Assembly: GCF_021018895.1 (NCBI RefSeq)
Contig: NC_079384.1
Location: 21,998,140-22,062,139 of the forward strand
Reading direction: 5' to 3'
Length of the DNA stretch: 64,000 nt
Source of the DNA: Seriola aureovittata
Taxonomy: Eukaryota > Chordata > Actinopteri > Carangiformes > Carangidae
The notes beneath the pieces were generated by a model. That model was not told the DNA's origin and searched no databases. It worked only from the letters and a program-made list of their open reading frames with translations. This document shows positions 14,091-26,385 of this stretch, in pieces; within the stretch, counting starts at the first letter, position 1; each line of letters begins with the position of its first letter. The position numbers were made by a program, and so were the translations under genes.

Positions 14091-14461
14091 ACCAGATTTT
14101 TTTTTACTATTTTCTTACAAATTATAAACTCATTAATCAAAATCATGTAATACTGAGAAAATATAAGATAGATTAATCAATATTAATAATAGTTGCAGAC
14201 CTATCCAATCCCTTTCAAATAGCTTGTATCACCCTTGATGGTACGCATCATTCATGCTACATAAAATAATGTCACTGTCATCAAACTGTCAGTTAAGGAT
14301 TGTTAAACTTGAAATGGCCTATCATAGTAATAGTTGTCAGACGTCCATCAATTTAACCATTTTAGCCACTTGCAGCTTCACTTATCTTCATTAGTGTTGG
14401 ATGTTTCGAGGGTTTGGAGCATTTGTGATTTGTGAAGTGCTCTGCCTTCTGATCAACTTGG

Positions 14462-14670
14462 AAAAATGGATGAGAACAGCATTATAGGGAATTCAGCTTT
14501 ATTACAATGCTGCGTATGTGAACACAGAGAGGAGGAGAGAAGCAAGAGCTGAAACCAGCTGACATAAGCCAGAGTGCAAATTCACAACAGTTTTCAACTA
14601 GGTCCTCAATTTTACACATTGACCATCCCATTCAGCCATATACTAGGTTTTGATCTGGTCTTGTTTCTGT
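14462..14670. repeat. Dispersed repeat, copy 1 (second copy at 17640-17930)
   Basis: Shared blocks with 17640-17930 are ATGAGAACAGC..TTAT.GGGAATTCAGC, GTGA.CACAGAGAG.AGGAGAGAAGC, and further on TGACCAT followed by CAGCCATATACTAGGT.TTGA and CTTGTT. The order and orientation are the same. The family is not recognised. Confidence 0.7.
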
Positions 14671-16599
14671 TTATGTGGCGTTAGGCTGCAACACTTAGAA
14701 GCTGCGACCAAGTCTTATAATGGAAGTGAAAACGCTGCTGTTTTACTCTGCTGTCATCATGGTTAAAATGTTGGAGATGTTCTTACATAAACAAATATGT
14801 ATATAAAGACAATGGGAAAAATTGAGGTCAGCAAATATTATTGTATGTAATGTAATTTTCGTGACAGGCACACACATACGTGACCATTATGGCCACGGTC
14901 TGGAGCCCTGCGTAGTAACAAACCCATCAGATTTTTGGGCAGACATTAGCTAATTCTGCTCAGTGAATGTGCAGTCCTCCTACTGGCTGTGGCAGTGGTT
15001 CAGCTGTGTTCAGTGAGTGGGAGGGAGCAGTCGACCAAATAGCAGCATGACTGAAACATTAACTGACGATACTATCCTCACCATATGTGAAAATGGCATG
15101 GCGTTCTCCCTCTGGTCATTTAGTCGCCAGTGTATCTTACCATCAGCCTGCACTCTTGGGCCAACTTAATTAGGCTTACCCATTCCTGTTTTTAGATACA
15201 TTTATTGTCTGAATACTGCAGCTACCCCTTGCTGCACTCTTCCCACACCCTGAAATGATGTTTGTTATGGCCAATACATTTAGTACATAATTGCAATAAA
15301 AAAAAGCACCACTCGGGTTCAGATAAGGCAGGCCATTCCTCCCAGTCTACCTAACCTACAGGTTTCTCTGTTGTTGCTCATGTGAACTGTAGAGTTCGTA
15401 GGACGTATCCTCTCCAGGATCCTACCTAGAGACTCTAAGAAGTTGGGGTAGTGCTCTTCAGTGGGTATACACAACCTCTTGTGACTAACAGTTCCATAGG
15501 GGCAACCTTCTCATTGTCTGGGGAGGACAGTGGCACTCAGCTGGGGCTCATGAGTATCCCCACACATGCTGGACACCTCTCATCCTGACAACTCTGGAAA
15601 AGGATTGAGTCCAGCCCCTCCTCAGGAGTCTGTCTGCAGAACCTGTGCTGTGCATGGAGGTGAAGCCGACTATATCTAGTACCGCCCCACCTCCCACTCC
15701 AACTTCAGTTCCTGCCCCATCAGTGACATGATGTTATATATATTCATGATAGCAGGCAAAGGCAGGAACCTATAGATTCACGATAATGGCTTGCTCTGCA
15801 CTGAACTCCAATGCATATTGTTGCAGGCGGTGTGCCAAAACAGTAGTGGCTCAACGGCATGTATCCGGGCTGTGCCCCAAAAACTTCCTATACATGTTTC
15901 CATTTAAGTGTATGGAAAAGTTGGGATTTGAGTTTCATTAGCGATAGCTTAGCAACACTCAAAACGGTATCTCTGTTGAAGAAGAGAAAGCATTCTCAGC
16001 AGAGTGGTGAATATGACATCATTCTATTGTTGTATTGATGCAATAAGTGCTGTGTAAAGGCACAAGAGAACAAGGTACAAAAGAAGAAGGGAAATATGAC
16101 AATCCCTTTGTACGTTTTGATATCCAGGTCAAAGAGCAGGAACATTTTCTTCATTCCTTAAATCAAACAATTGGATACTTGGGAGGTTATGACTTTGGAA
16201 ACATTAACAATTATTTCTTAATTTTTAAATTGCCTATGTTTTCACACTGTTATTTCAATGAGAGATTTGTTTCAATTTTAATATCACCATTTAACTTACA
16301 CTAACATTTTGAGTTTAATTAATATTTAATACACTAAGAAGGCGTTTAATGAAGATATCAGAGACAGGCTCTCCACTAAATATATTCTGGAAAAGAAGGA
16401 GAGCTGAAATGGTGCAGTTCAGATGTAGAATTTGTCTGAGATCAGCAACTTTAAATTTAAATTTAAATTGAAAATATAATATACTGATGCTGCTCAGAGA
16501 TACTCATGACTACATTAAGACTGCAATTTAATATGTCTGTTAAAAATGATAAAGTCTAAAAGAAATCCAAAAGCTCATGAAATAGATTAAAACTCCAAT

Positions 16600-17045
16600 A
16601 CTGATGACTTCCAGTATGGCGGCGCGCTGAGAGGACGTGTGTTAACCAGCTCTTCTAAATCTTTCATAAACATCATATTTGGGCCGGCGTAATACCCCCA
16701 ATTTCGCTAGATAAGCAAAGGGTAATGCCAGTGTCACAAATGAAGGCTTGCCAAGGCCGAAATGAAACTCTTCAGTATAAACTGTCGAAGTTTGCATCAT
16801 CAAGCACCAGCAACCAGTCTACGGCTAGCACCCACGTTATGGATACCGACGAGGCTAATGCTAGCTTGACTCCAGAGGATACAATGCTGGATAAAAATAA
16901 TGTTTGGATTGCTGAAGAGTTCGGTCCTACGTCGATTGCCATTCTGGCTGCTATTAACAACATGAAAACTGAGTTTTCCGCCAGGTTTGACGGTATATTG
17001 ACAGCTATTGAAAATGCGAGGAAAGACCTCACTGACTGCAGAGCG
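16600..17045 (+). mobile_element. 5' end of an L1/Tx1-type LINE with partial ORF1
   Basis: It starts in ACTTCCAGTATGGCGGCGCG, typical of the 5' untranslated region of fish L1-like elements, followed after about 100 bp by an open frame from 16725. The frame includes ..EFGPTSIAILAAINNMKTEF and SARFDGILTAIENARKDLTD, which fits the coiled-coil start of ORF1. The frame then runs into a GC-rich tandem array at 17045, so this is a 5' fragment only. Confidence 0.6.
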
Positions 17046-17304
17046 TGTCAAGGAGGCAGAAACCAGGATTTCGACGGCTTCCCAGTCGGCGGCCCGGCCG
17101 ACTCCTGCTCCTTGTTTCCTGTCGGCGGTCCGGCCGACTCCTGTTTCCCTGTTGACGGCCTGGCTGACTCCTGTTCCTGATTCCCAGTCGGCAGACTGGC
17201 CGACTCCTGCTGTTGTTATCCCCTGTGTTGGCTGCATTTACCCCTCAAACCATGACAGAAATCCAAACAAACATAAAATGTCTGCCATGGCAAACCATGA
17301 CACA
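17045..17304 (-). repeat. GC-rich tandem array plus LTR-like end
   Basis: About four imperfect units of roughly 36-42 bp carrying GTCGGC.G.CCGGCCGACTCC (+ strand) are followed by a junction CAAACCATGACAG and by TGTCTGCCATGGCAAACCAT. On the minus strand the units match the array at 51990-52920 (GACTGGGAATCAGGA.CAGGAGTC). The last 40 bp match the outer end of the LTR-like block at 53495-54066. See the findings for the orientation conflict. Confidence 0.6.
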
Positions 17305-17319
17305 TTTTTCATTTTCTTT

Positions 17320-17395
17320 TACATGTCATCCCTTCCTTCTCCCACTAACTTTACTGTCTCTCTCTCACTTCTACTGTAATAAAGGCATAAAAAGC
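17320..17395 (+). mobile_element. SINE 3' tail fragment
   Basis: ACATGTCATCCCTTCCTTCT, then CACTAACTTTACTGTCTCTC and CTGTAATAAAGGCATAAAAAGCC match the 3' part of the SINE at 7917-8093, without its tRNA-like head. It is a 5'-truncated copy. Confidence 0.55.
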
Positions 17396-17639
17396 CAGAA
17401 AAAATAACTAGCAACAAATGTAGAGAATTTTGGGAAAAGACTTAGCTATAATTCCCCAGAGGAGAGTCACTAGTATTTCCCCGTGAGCCCAAGGCCGGGC
17501 TTTCCCTCTGCTGGCACACCTATCTATGCTTCTCATTTAACTGAAATGACTGCTGGTTAACATGTAGTGGTAATGGGCTGCGTCTCAGTCACTATTTCAA
17601 ACTTGTTCTGTTGTCATGACAACAGTAACAGAAAAACAA

Positions 17640-17930
17640 GTCAATGAGAACAGCTTTATTGGGAATTCAGCAGTATTAAAATACTTTATATGTGAGCACA
17701 GAGAGAAGGAGAGAAGCGACAAGGGTTGACACTAGGCAGAACGAAAATACAATGTGATGATGTCATTAATATGCTAATTAGCATATTACATTATCTTGTG
17801 ACATTTAGCAAGTTTTAAAGCAGGTATTCGCTACTTTGCACACAACATCAACTACATCATCACTTTCAACACTGACCATACACGGTCCAGCCATATACTA
17901 GGTGTTGAGCTAGTCTTGTTGGCTCCTGCA
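17640..17930. repeat. Dispersed repeat, copy 2
   Basis: Second copy of the element at 14462-14670, longer by an internal segment (about 17750-17850) with a small palindrome TAATATGCTAATTAGCATATTA. The family is not recognised. Confidence 0.7.
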
Positions 17931-17967
17931 TACTGTTTGGTTGATCATTAGAAAAATATTGTATTCA

Positions 17968-18011
17968 AACTTGGTTATTTATTTTGGTTTTCCAAAATAA
18001 ATAACCAAGTT
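17968..18011. repeat. Perfect 20-bp inverted repeat with 4-nt loop
   Basis: The arm AACTTGGTTATTTATTTTGG (17968-17987) is followed by TTTT and its exact reverse complement (17992-18011). It is read directly from the sequence. It would form a 20-bp hairpin in either strand's transcript. Confidence 0.95.
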
Positions 18012-18851
18012 GTCCATGTGTGCTCTGGGTATAGCCAGACGGTACGGTACATTCCAGATGAATGAACACTGATTTTCTTTATGTTGCTTTAATGCAGTAA
18101 TGGATGTATTGTCATCCAAGAAAAACAAAAATGTACAGAAGGTGAGTAGAGTAACTTAGAACACTGACTGCTGTATCTCATTTGTTCACACATGAAGTCC
18201 ATTCAAGGATCAAGCAAAAAGGAATTAGCAGCCATACGTGACACATGAGTTGAGCCTACACTCTCAGGAGTCATTGCTGGGAAATTTTAGATAAAGTTAA
18301 GAGCTCTTTGAGTTTTCACAGAAAGTATAAATACAAAGATGGACCCAAATTGCTGGCCATCACTTTCTAATGCTGAATCTGATTGGGGACCCAATGGCTA
18401 AGGGGCAGGGGCACAGGGGACACTGACCGTGAGCTGCAATCGAGTACAACCAAGTACCTTTTAGGTATCTCTCTCCCCTGTTTGCAGTCACCTCTCAGCT
18501 GTTATCCATAATGTGTTGTCTGAGGTCTCCACAGCAGCAGCAGGTGCACTGCAGAGGCTGTGCTACTGTTCTCTCGGAGCTCGATCATATATGGGGCACT
18601 TTACATGAAGTTAAGACTTTACAGAGTTACATGGTGTCTTTGAGAGGCCACAGCCAGCCTCTGGGACCAGCGCAAAATACAACACTGCAGCAGCAACCTG
18701 TCAGTGTGTGTTGGTTCTATGCCATAGGTAGGTCTCCTAGAAATAGGCTGCCTATGCAGCCAGCCATCCATCCACAGTGTACTTCAGCCATGATGTATGA
18801 GACCCTGCACACAGCCCATTATTCAAAATCTTTGTATGCTCTACTCCTTCT

Positions 18852-18952
<101 letters not shown>

Positions 18953-21900
18953 GCTCAACTCACAGTATGTAGGTTGCTTTGAAAACTGCTAAGGGTCACA
19001 GCACAGAAAAAAGGACAACTTTATCCTAGTTTTCCCTGTGGTAAGAAGCAGGACAACAAGGAGCAGCCATTTTAAAGTGTAGAGCAGCCTCTTATGCAAA
19101 GGCTACAAATTACACTGGCTTAGACTGACATCTTACCAAGGTTAGTATCTTTGTTCAAATGAAAATAAAACCAAATGAGCTATTAGACAACAGTTGTGTC
19201 AAGGAGTAACTTCCAATTCTCACTACTGGGTATTAAATGCTTTTAAAATAAAATGCAGTACATTTCTGCAATAGACCAAGTGTGAAAGTCTGTCAAACTG
19301 ATGACAACACACCTCCAACTACAAACAAGGTCAGTTATTCTTTGTAGTATGAATGTTGAATCCATGAAGGTTTCATCTGTAAAGAGCCAAGAAAAGCTGT
19401 TTTAAAGGGCATGACATCATCCAGTATAACGTCTGTTGGCCAAGTGTGAGCCAGCTGTGAGGCTCAGCTGCAGACATGCTAACGCACATGTGGAAGCGGA
19501 AGCTAGAACTTTGCTTATGCAACTTTCTTTCAGTCTGGTGTCCAGTTCCCCATGTTCACCCAACATTTGGGTTGGTTGACATCATGCAGCGTCTTTCACA
19601 TTGTCTGATCATTCACTGAAATGAACCCTATCGGAAATCACAGGTGTCATCACTTTTCTTTAAGTGACCACAGGTGAACTGACTTTTGTTGCATTGTGGT
19701 TGTACTTTGGGGCCTGTGTTGTCAATATAGTAACTAAAGCTAACCTGTTTGTTTTTAATTATACAGATCAAAAACCATGCACTTAAAAATATTGCCTTAC
19801 TGTAAGATGGTACAATTTAGAACCATTGAACATTTAAGTGATAGTCTACCCTCTTGAGATCCAGTTTCATGACTATTTGTCCTTTAGATCATGAGCTTTG
19901 TGTGTTAAAGCCACTATAAAAGAGAGAGAAACAGTGTTCATCTGCTTTCATCTCATTTCATTTTTTCTCTCTCCTCCTCCCACCTCTCCTCAGCTCTTTC
20001 CTCCTCTCCTCTCCTTTCCTCCCATCCACTGCACTAGAACATTCTGCTATGATCAATCAGATTACATAAGAGCACTGCAGTGAGAAGCAGCAAGGAAGAG
20101 AAAAACACCGAGAAGTGAGGGGTGCCATGCCGTCTCACTTTCCCTTTTTTTTTTACACTACTACTCGCATTTCTCTCTTTCCCACTCTCATGCACAAGCA
20201 CACGTGCACACCCACACACACATAAACACTCTCATACATACCTGATCCTCCCTGTAAGTGTCCACACTGCAGTGACAGTGAAAAAAAAAGTACCTTGAAA
20301 AGAGAGAAAAGCCAGATTTGTTCTACTCCAGAGAACTGGAAGGCTATGAAAAATCCAGAAGGTTAGTGGAGCTGTTACTGAATACCAGTTACCCAACAGG
20401 TGTAAGGAAATGCATTTCTACACACATCACAGTATGTGCTAATGTGCAGGATTACTTTCTTGTACTTGAAATTTGAAGTATTGTGTTTGTAAATTAAATT
20501 TGTAAGATGGAAAAACAAAACTAATGAAAAAAAATATAACTGAAATTATAATGAATCAGTGAGTTTTAAACCATTAGCCTAAAGTGTCTTAAAAAAGACT
20601 TGCGGCTTCAGTTAACATGAAAATGTTAACAGGCGACTACTGTTCAGTCACTGAGGCAGATCCATCCCAGGCCTGCAGAAACATTACATGAATGCACACA
20701 GCCCTTAAAAGCAACAAAACACAACAGATCCTCAGAGTCAACATGGCAGGGATGGGACACAGTTTTGTTTAAAGCCAAATATTTAGACTGTACACATGAT
20801 AAATGACTTGCAAGACAATTTGTAATAAAGCAGATTTGTTAAAGGACTTGCCTGTGGGAGCAGTTCAAGTAGGAGTAAAAACAACATGGCAGATAAAACA
20901 TTCTGCACAATAGCATCCAACAAGACACCAGCTAAGGCCAAAAGTACAAATTTGGATAATAAACCGGAGTGCTGTCTTCCTCATGATTTTTTGATATTTG
21001 TTTTTTGGGATTCTTTGTTTAACCTTTATCCCATTCTTCCTAACTGACCCTCTCAAGCTCCATCAGATTGAATATGAAGTGTCTGTGAACTGCCATCTTC
21101 AAGTCTCTACATGTGGTTTAAGTAAGTTAAGTTGTCTTGGCTCAACCAGAGTGTAATTACATCCACAAGAGAACACCAGGAAAATTGACCGTCAAAACAG
21201 CTGCTCAGCTGCACCAGCCCCAAACAAATATGGAACACAGAATAAATGACCTGCGACCCTCAGCCAATCTAATAAATAAGAACAATAAGAAATCAATTCA
21301 CCAAATGAAACAAACAGTGCTCAGCAAGAAGCCGATGATTTTCCTCTGCCTCTCCACATACTTCCTTTTATAGCCACAAACCCGCAGAGTGACAAATGGG
21401 GAATAATGAGAAGATAATGAAACATTATTCACATACAAATACATAACTCAGCAATGACATTGTCCTTGCACATAATTTGCATGACCTCAGGCTGAAAGCA
21501 CAACACCCAATACATTAATGTCTGATTTGAATTCTGCATTTGATAAATATGAGGACTTCCTGTATCCTCAGCGTCCTCTACTTTACACTGTGATTCAGTC
21601 GTGCACAGTTCCCCATAGTGACTTTAGTGAGAACACTCCAGCAGCAGTTTGTATCTTCAGAGGTCTTCTCATGACCTCACAAGTGTACTGTTTGGAAGCT
21701 GAACAGGAAAGAAGGGCTGAACTGAACAAGGCAGTCGTTGATAGTATTGGACTTTAAGGGCACTTTCACATTCATTGAGTTGATTAGTCCAAACAGAAGA
21801 AAAAACATTTTTTGCATTTTAGTTCTGGACACATTCATGTTCACTCTGACTTTTTACAAACAGACAAACAAGAGCTGTAAACATGAAGTTTACAGACCGA

Positions 21901-22299
21901 GAGGCTGGACAGTTTAATCCTACACATCATCAGGACCCCCATTGGGAAATCAAATTCTGGTGACTGAATTCTGCAGCATTTTAATGCTTCTTATGTGTAT
22001 GGCCACAAAAACATAACTGATGGTGTTGATCAGTATTATAAGACTGCACCAGGTAAATACAGGATGAAAGGAATTTCAATGAATGATGATGACAATATAA
22101 TGACAATAATGAACAGTGATATTGTATAGTACTCAGTTTTCTTGTATACCGTGACAGCAGCTTTTGAATTCATGCTAAACTCACATATCCAAGACTGAGA
22201 CCACCTGAAAATGAAAAATCCAAACGCTAACTTAATGAGCAGATGTACCAGAGCTCAACTGGACTGAACCAAGCAGGTTAGTTGTGAAACCACACTAAC

Positions 22300-22690
22300 A
22301 TTGTTAGTCTGCAAAACTACAAGCACAGTTTCTGCTTTACACTCAGTTTTCAATTCTAAATCACACATTTTGCAAAACACTACACACAGTCGGAAAGCAA
22401 TGCCAAACACAGTGCCAAGCTATTCACTAATTGGTGACACCCACTCCTCACAGGTGTAAATATTATTTGTCTAATTGTTCACTTAGAAATCAGAGCTGTA
22501 GCCCAAAAAAGGATGAGCAACGGTGAGCTCTCCTGTTTGGAGGAAAATGGAAGTCAACGGTGAAGCAAGAGCTAGAAGTCAAAGAGTGTGGAGGTTGAGG
22601 CCATTTGTCTCAGATGAGATGAAGGCCACATTGGTCGACCATGGATTGAGTATGGGGGGACGCTTCTATCATCCATACATTCAGAAACGG
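22300..22690 (+). mobile_element. Tc1/mariner-type element fragment with transposase start
   Basis: It contains TTCACTAATTGGTGACACCC, then ACTCCTCACAGGTGTAAATA, as in the 5' region of a common fish mariner-type element. After it comes a short frame (22523-22726) with RPFVSDEMKATLVDHGLSM, like the transposase N-terminus (..ISDEIRATLVDHVVNHGLSM). The transposase is truncated after that motif. AT-rich sequence to about 23400 may be its 3' side. Confidence 0.55.
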
Positions 22691-23693
22691 TGGTTACCTG
22701 CTCTCTTCACTATCTGCTGCTCTTAATGTATGTGTACTGTAGTATACTGCAGTATAGAGACACATCAGTAAGCCTGTGTGAGAATAAAACAAAAATAAAA
22801 CAGGAAATACTGCAATTATACAAAATAAAGAAAGCGAGTCATTCGGCAGTATTGATGGTTTAATGGCTGGTTTGAAAGTAGCTGAAAGAAGGGGACGGTG
22901 ACCATCACCACATGCCTGTGGTGAAGTTTAGTGGCTAGGTCTGTCACCACCTAGAGGATTGTTTCCCTGCTGTTTAGCCAGGGAGAACTTGCTTGTAATG
23001 TAGATGAGGTGCTGTGACCAGAGCAGAATACGGGCAGGATGCAGCCTAATTTCTTTTTCCTCACATTTTGTTTTTTGTCTTGTTGTGTTTAGAGTTTTGA
23101 GAAAATTAACAAAAAATTCAACTTAATTTCAAGAGTTTCTACAGAAAAAATGCTGTGTAGTTAACAGTTTATGATTTATCATACAGATGTTTAATTATAT
23201 GTGTGTATTGTAATGGTGTGTATTTGTGACTGATTAACAGGTGACTATTATATGTGAACAGTTTTGTATGCTTTTTTTTTTATAACCAAAGATATTTAGT
23301 TCACTATCACATCAGTCAAAAAATACAACAACATTTGAGGAACTGGGACAGGAGAATGTTTCACCCTGATCGGTTTTATTATTCAGAACAATGAGTAAAG
23401 AACAATGAGGGTGGATATTCTAGTGCACAGTATGTAAGATGATACTGTTTATTGTAACACAGACAAATATGGATTACAACAATAACATGAATTAATAAAT
23501 GGCCCTCATTCTGTTAAAAAACAATTAATTGTGAATGAATGTGATGTGCAGTAAATCTTAATAAGTTGATATCAGTATTTCATCTCTGTACAGTGGTTTT
23601 TGATCATGGAGTGAATAGTCTCCCTCTCTGTTTCCCTCTTCCCTCTGCTTTTTTCAGATTACATCATCATTGACGCTTTCCCCTCCTCCATGC

Positions 23694-23792
23694 TCTCTCT
23701 CTCTCTCTCTCTCTCTGTGCCAAGCTTTTAAACCCTTCTCCACTGACCTGCACACTGTGTGTGTGTGTGTATGTGTATGTGTGTGTGTGTCT
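23694..23792 (+). repeat. CT run followed by GT run
   Basis: A (CT)n tract at about 23694-23716 and an interrupted (GT)n tract at about 23754-23791. They generate spurious open frames on both strands. Confidence 0.85.
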
Positions 23793-25346
23793 GTGTCTTC
23801 AAAATCCCTGATACTGTATAACCCTGGATACTTGGAATACAGCTCACACACACACACTGTGTACAACAGTACTGAAACACAGCTGATCTGCCATAAACAG
23901 CAGCCGTGTAGCAGAAGCTGCTGAAATCACTGGTTTTGACTGTTTTACTACTGACTTGCCGAGACAGGAAGGGATAGAAGGCACCTCATAAACTACATAT
24001 ATAAACAAGCTGACTGAATATAAATGTCATCAGAAGATGCAGAGCTTTCATCAAAATCGTCTTTTCAAAATGATGAATCATCTTTATGTCCTCACTTTCA
24101 AATGCTCCTTGATCTGCACACTAATGGTCGTCACAGACTACGATTGGGATTTACTTCAGCATTAAAGCAGCTCTAATCAGAATGTTTAATTTTGATAATG
24201 GATGACATGACATTTACTCTGTGTATGTTAACTAGGCTAACCAGCTCCTTACTCGTGATATTCTCAGTTTTTCATGTGCAGAACCAAACCAACAATGAAT
24301 ATCCTATGATCCCCCCCCGAGCCACAGAGCTCGATTGTTTCTAAAAACTATAAAAAACAAATCAGTGACACACTGTTGCACTGGATGACATGTTCCTCCA
24401 TCACCATGAACACACACACTATAGTTGATTTTGACACACACACTCCTGCTGCCACAAATACTCACTATAGCACCAAATGTAGATTATTCCGCTGCCAACA
24501 AATGCAGTTTCCTCCCGTTTCAGTAACATTTGTTAAAAGCTACAGGAGCAGCTGTTTTAGGAAATTAAATTAAAAAATTAAAGTAAATTAAAATGAAACA
24601 CTGGCTTTATATTTTAACATACTGAGATGAGATCTTCTCATCTCACCCTCTGACAGAGAGCAAATATGTCTTCAAATACTTTGAGCTACTCCTTTAAATA
24701 TTTTGTTCCCTCGTTCTGAATCGCTTTGTCTCCCTCTGCTTTGTGTCTGATCCTGCTTGTCTACCTTGGGATTACAGACAGGCCTCTGTGGCGGCTCTCT
24801 CTCTGTCGGCCTCTCTGCCTCAGGAGGGTCATATTTAATGTTTTCCACTCGCTGCTACTATTGAATAGGCTCTTGTGTAAGATGGTGTGTATTTAGCTCT
24901 GTGCTGCTTTTGAACATAGTCCTGATGAGCGCTGGCCGTGCTCTCTAATGTGCCTTTTGTGTGTGCATGCATATTCATGATTTTTTTTCAGGTTGTTTTA
25001 ATGCTTGTGCACAAATCTGTGTGTGTGTATGTGTGTGTCCATGTGTGTGTCCATGTGTGTGAGTGTCCACCAGCAGCATGTGTGAGTGCATTAATATGAT
25101 CAGATTTAATGTGACATAGGGAGGACCAAAAAAAAAACATTTTCCTAACAGGTTGAAGACTTTTTGGCTGGTCTTAACTTTCTGCAACACCTTCATGTGG
25201 CTGTTTGAGGGTTCAGACTTGAGAATCAAATTTAGGTCAGGGTTAAGATAAGAGCTGTAGTTAGGCTTTGAGTTGCGGTGGTTAAAGTTAGGGTGATAGG
25301 GCTAGGGAATGTCTCTGTTCTGAGTGTCCTAAGAAAGATATAAGCA

Positions 25347-25349
<3 letters not shown>

Positions 25350-25404
<55 letters not shown>
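25350..25404 (+). repeat. TG microsatellite
   Basis: About 55 bp of TG dinucleotides ending in TGCGCGTG. Confidence 0.9.
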
Positions 25405-25408
<4 letters not shown>

Positions 25409-25889
25409 TGTGACTTTGTAGACTATAGAAGACTACTGCTAATTTACGTCAGTTAATTTCTGTGTGCGTATGGGATGAGGCTTGATGCCTAAGTGGGTGT
25501 TTTTCTTGAGCAAGGGAAGCCATTCTGTCACTGAGGCTAACACACCCTGCACATACACAGTGTATACACACTGCACCTAGACACATATTTAAAAAAAAAA
25601 CATTATATGGTGTCACCCAATCCAGTCCAGTGTTCAGAATATTCATACATGAACACCACATCTTTTCAAGTCTTTTCATTTACCTCTCATAATATGTTAT
25701 TTCCCGCCTGAAACAGGATGGAGAGTCTTCTTGTCCACTGGCTGTGTGATTATCTACGATTTGTAGTTTTCTTACATTGTAGTTTCCTTCCTTCTTTGCG
25801 CTCGTAATCTGTTGCTGATACAAACTCAACACATCTCACAGCTGCTTCATAGCAGAGGCATTTGGACAACACTCTGCTTCATGCACAAA

Positions 25890-26385
25890 TCCTGACTGAC
25901 AGCATAGGTGAGGGTGTGTCCTGCAGCACCCCCTGCTGGTCTAGAGGGAAATACAGTGGAAATAACATTTTCACCGAACAGATTTTCACTCCCACCAAAC
26001 ATCTGATTAATCATATATTGTTTAAGTCATACTGCTTTTTGTTGCTAGTTTTTTGGCTAGTTAGGAGCAGTGGAAACAATTTTGTGAACATGACTGACAT
26101 CTGATTATCATTTAAGTAAATATGATGAATTTGTTAGCAAACAGTTGTTTATTTCCACATCCATCGTGTTGACTTGTGTTTGTGTCAATCGAAGTCCAAT
26201 ATTCCCTCAGTTTTAGCTCTGTTTTGGTCTCAACTAATATGAGGGAAATATCTGGCTCTTATGCTGCTAAATGCTCCACTGTGCTCACTGGTTCACAGCT
26301 GCTGGTTCCCCGTATCTACATCACTACCATTGTCATTTTCATGCTGTTATTCATACTATAAAAATATTCATTATAGCCACTTTAA
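25890..26385. repeat. Dispersed fish repeat (unclassified, MITE-like)
   Basis: It contains CACCAAACATCTGATTAATCAT, TTTTTGTTGCTAGTTTTTTGGC, TTTTAGCTCTGTTTTGGTCTC and TGCTAAATGCTCCACTGTG, which I recall as a high-copy teleost repeat without coding capacity. The boundaries are approximate; the end is near TATTCATTATAGCCACTTTAA. Confidence 0.45.

Noticed and set aside
15300..15720. GC-richer stretch with protein-like phrases (possible retroelement ORF)
   Set aside because: Stops occur in every frame and no motif could be named; it is not listed as a feature.
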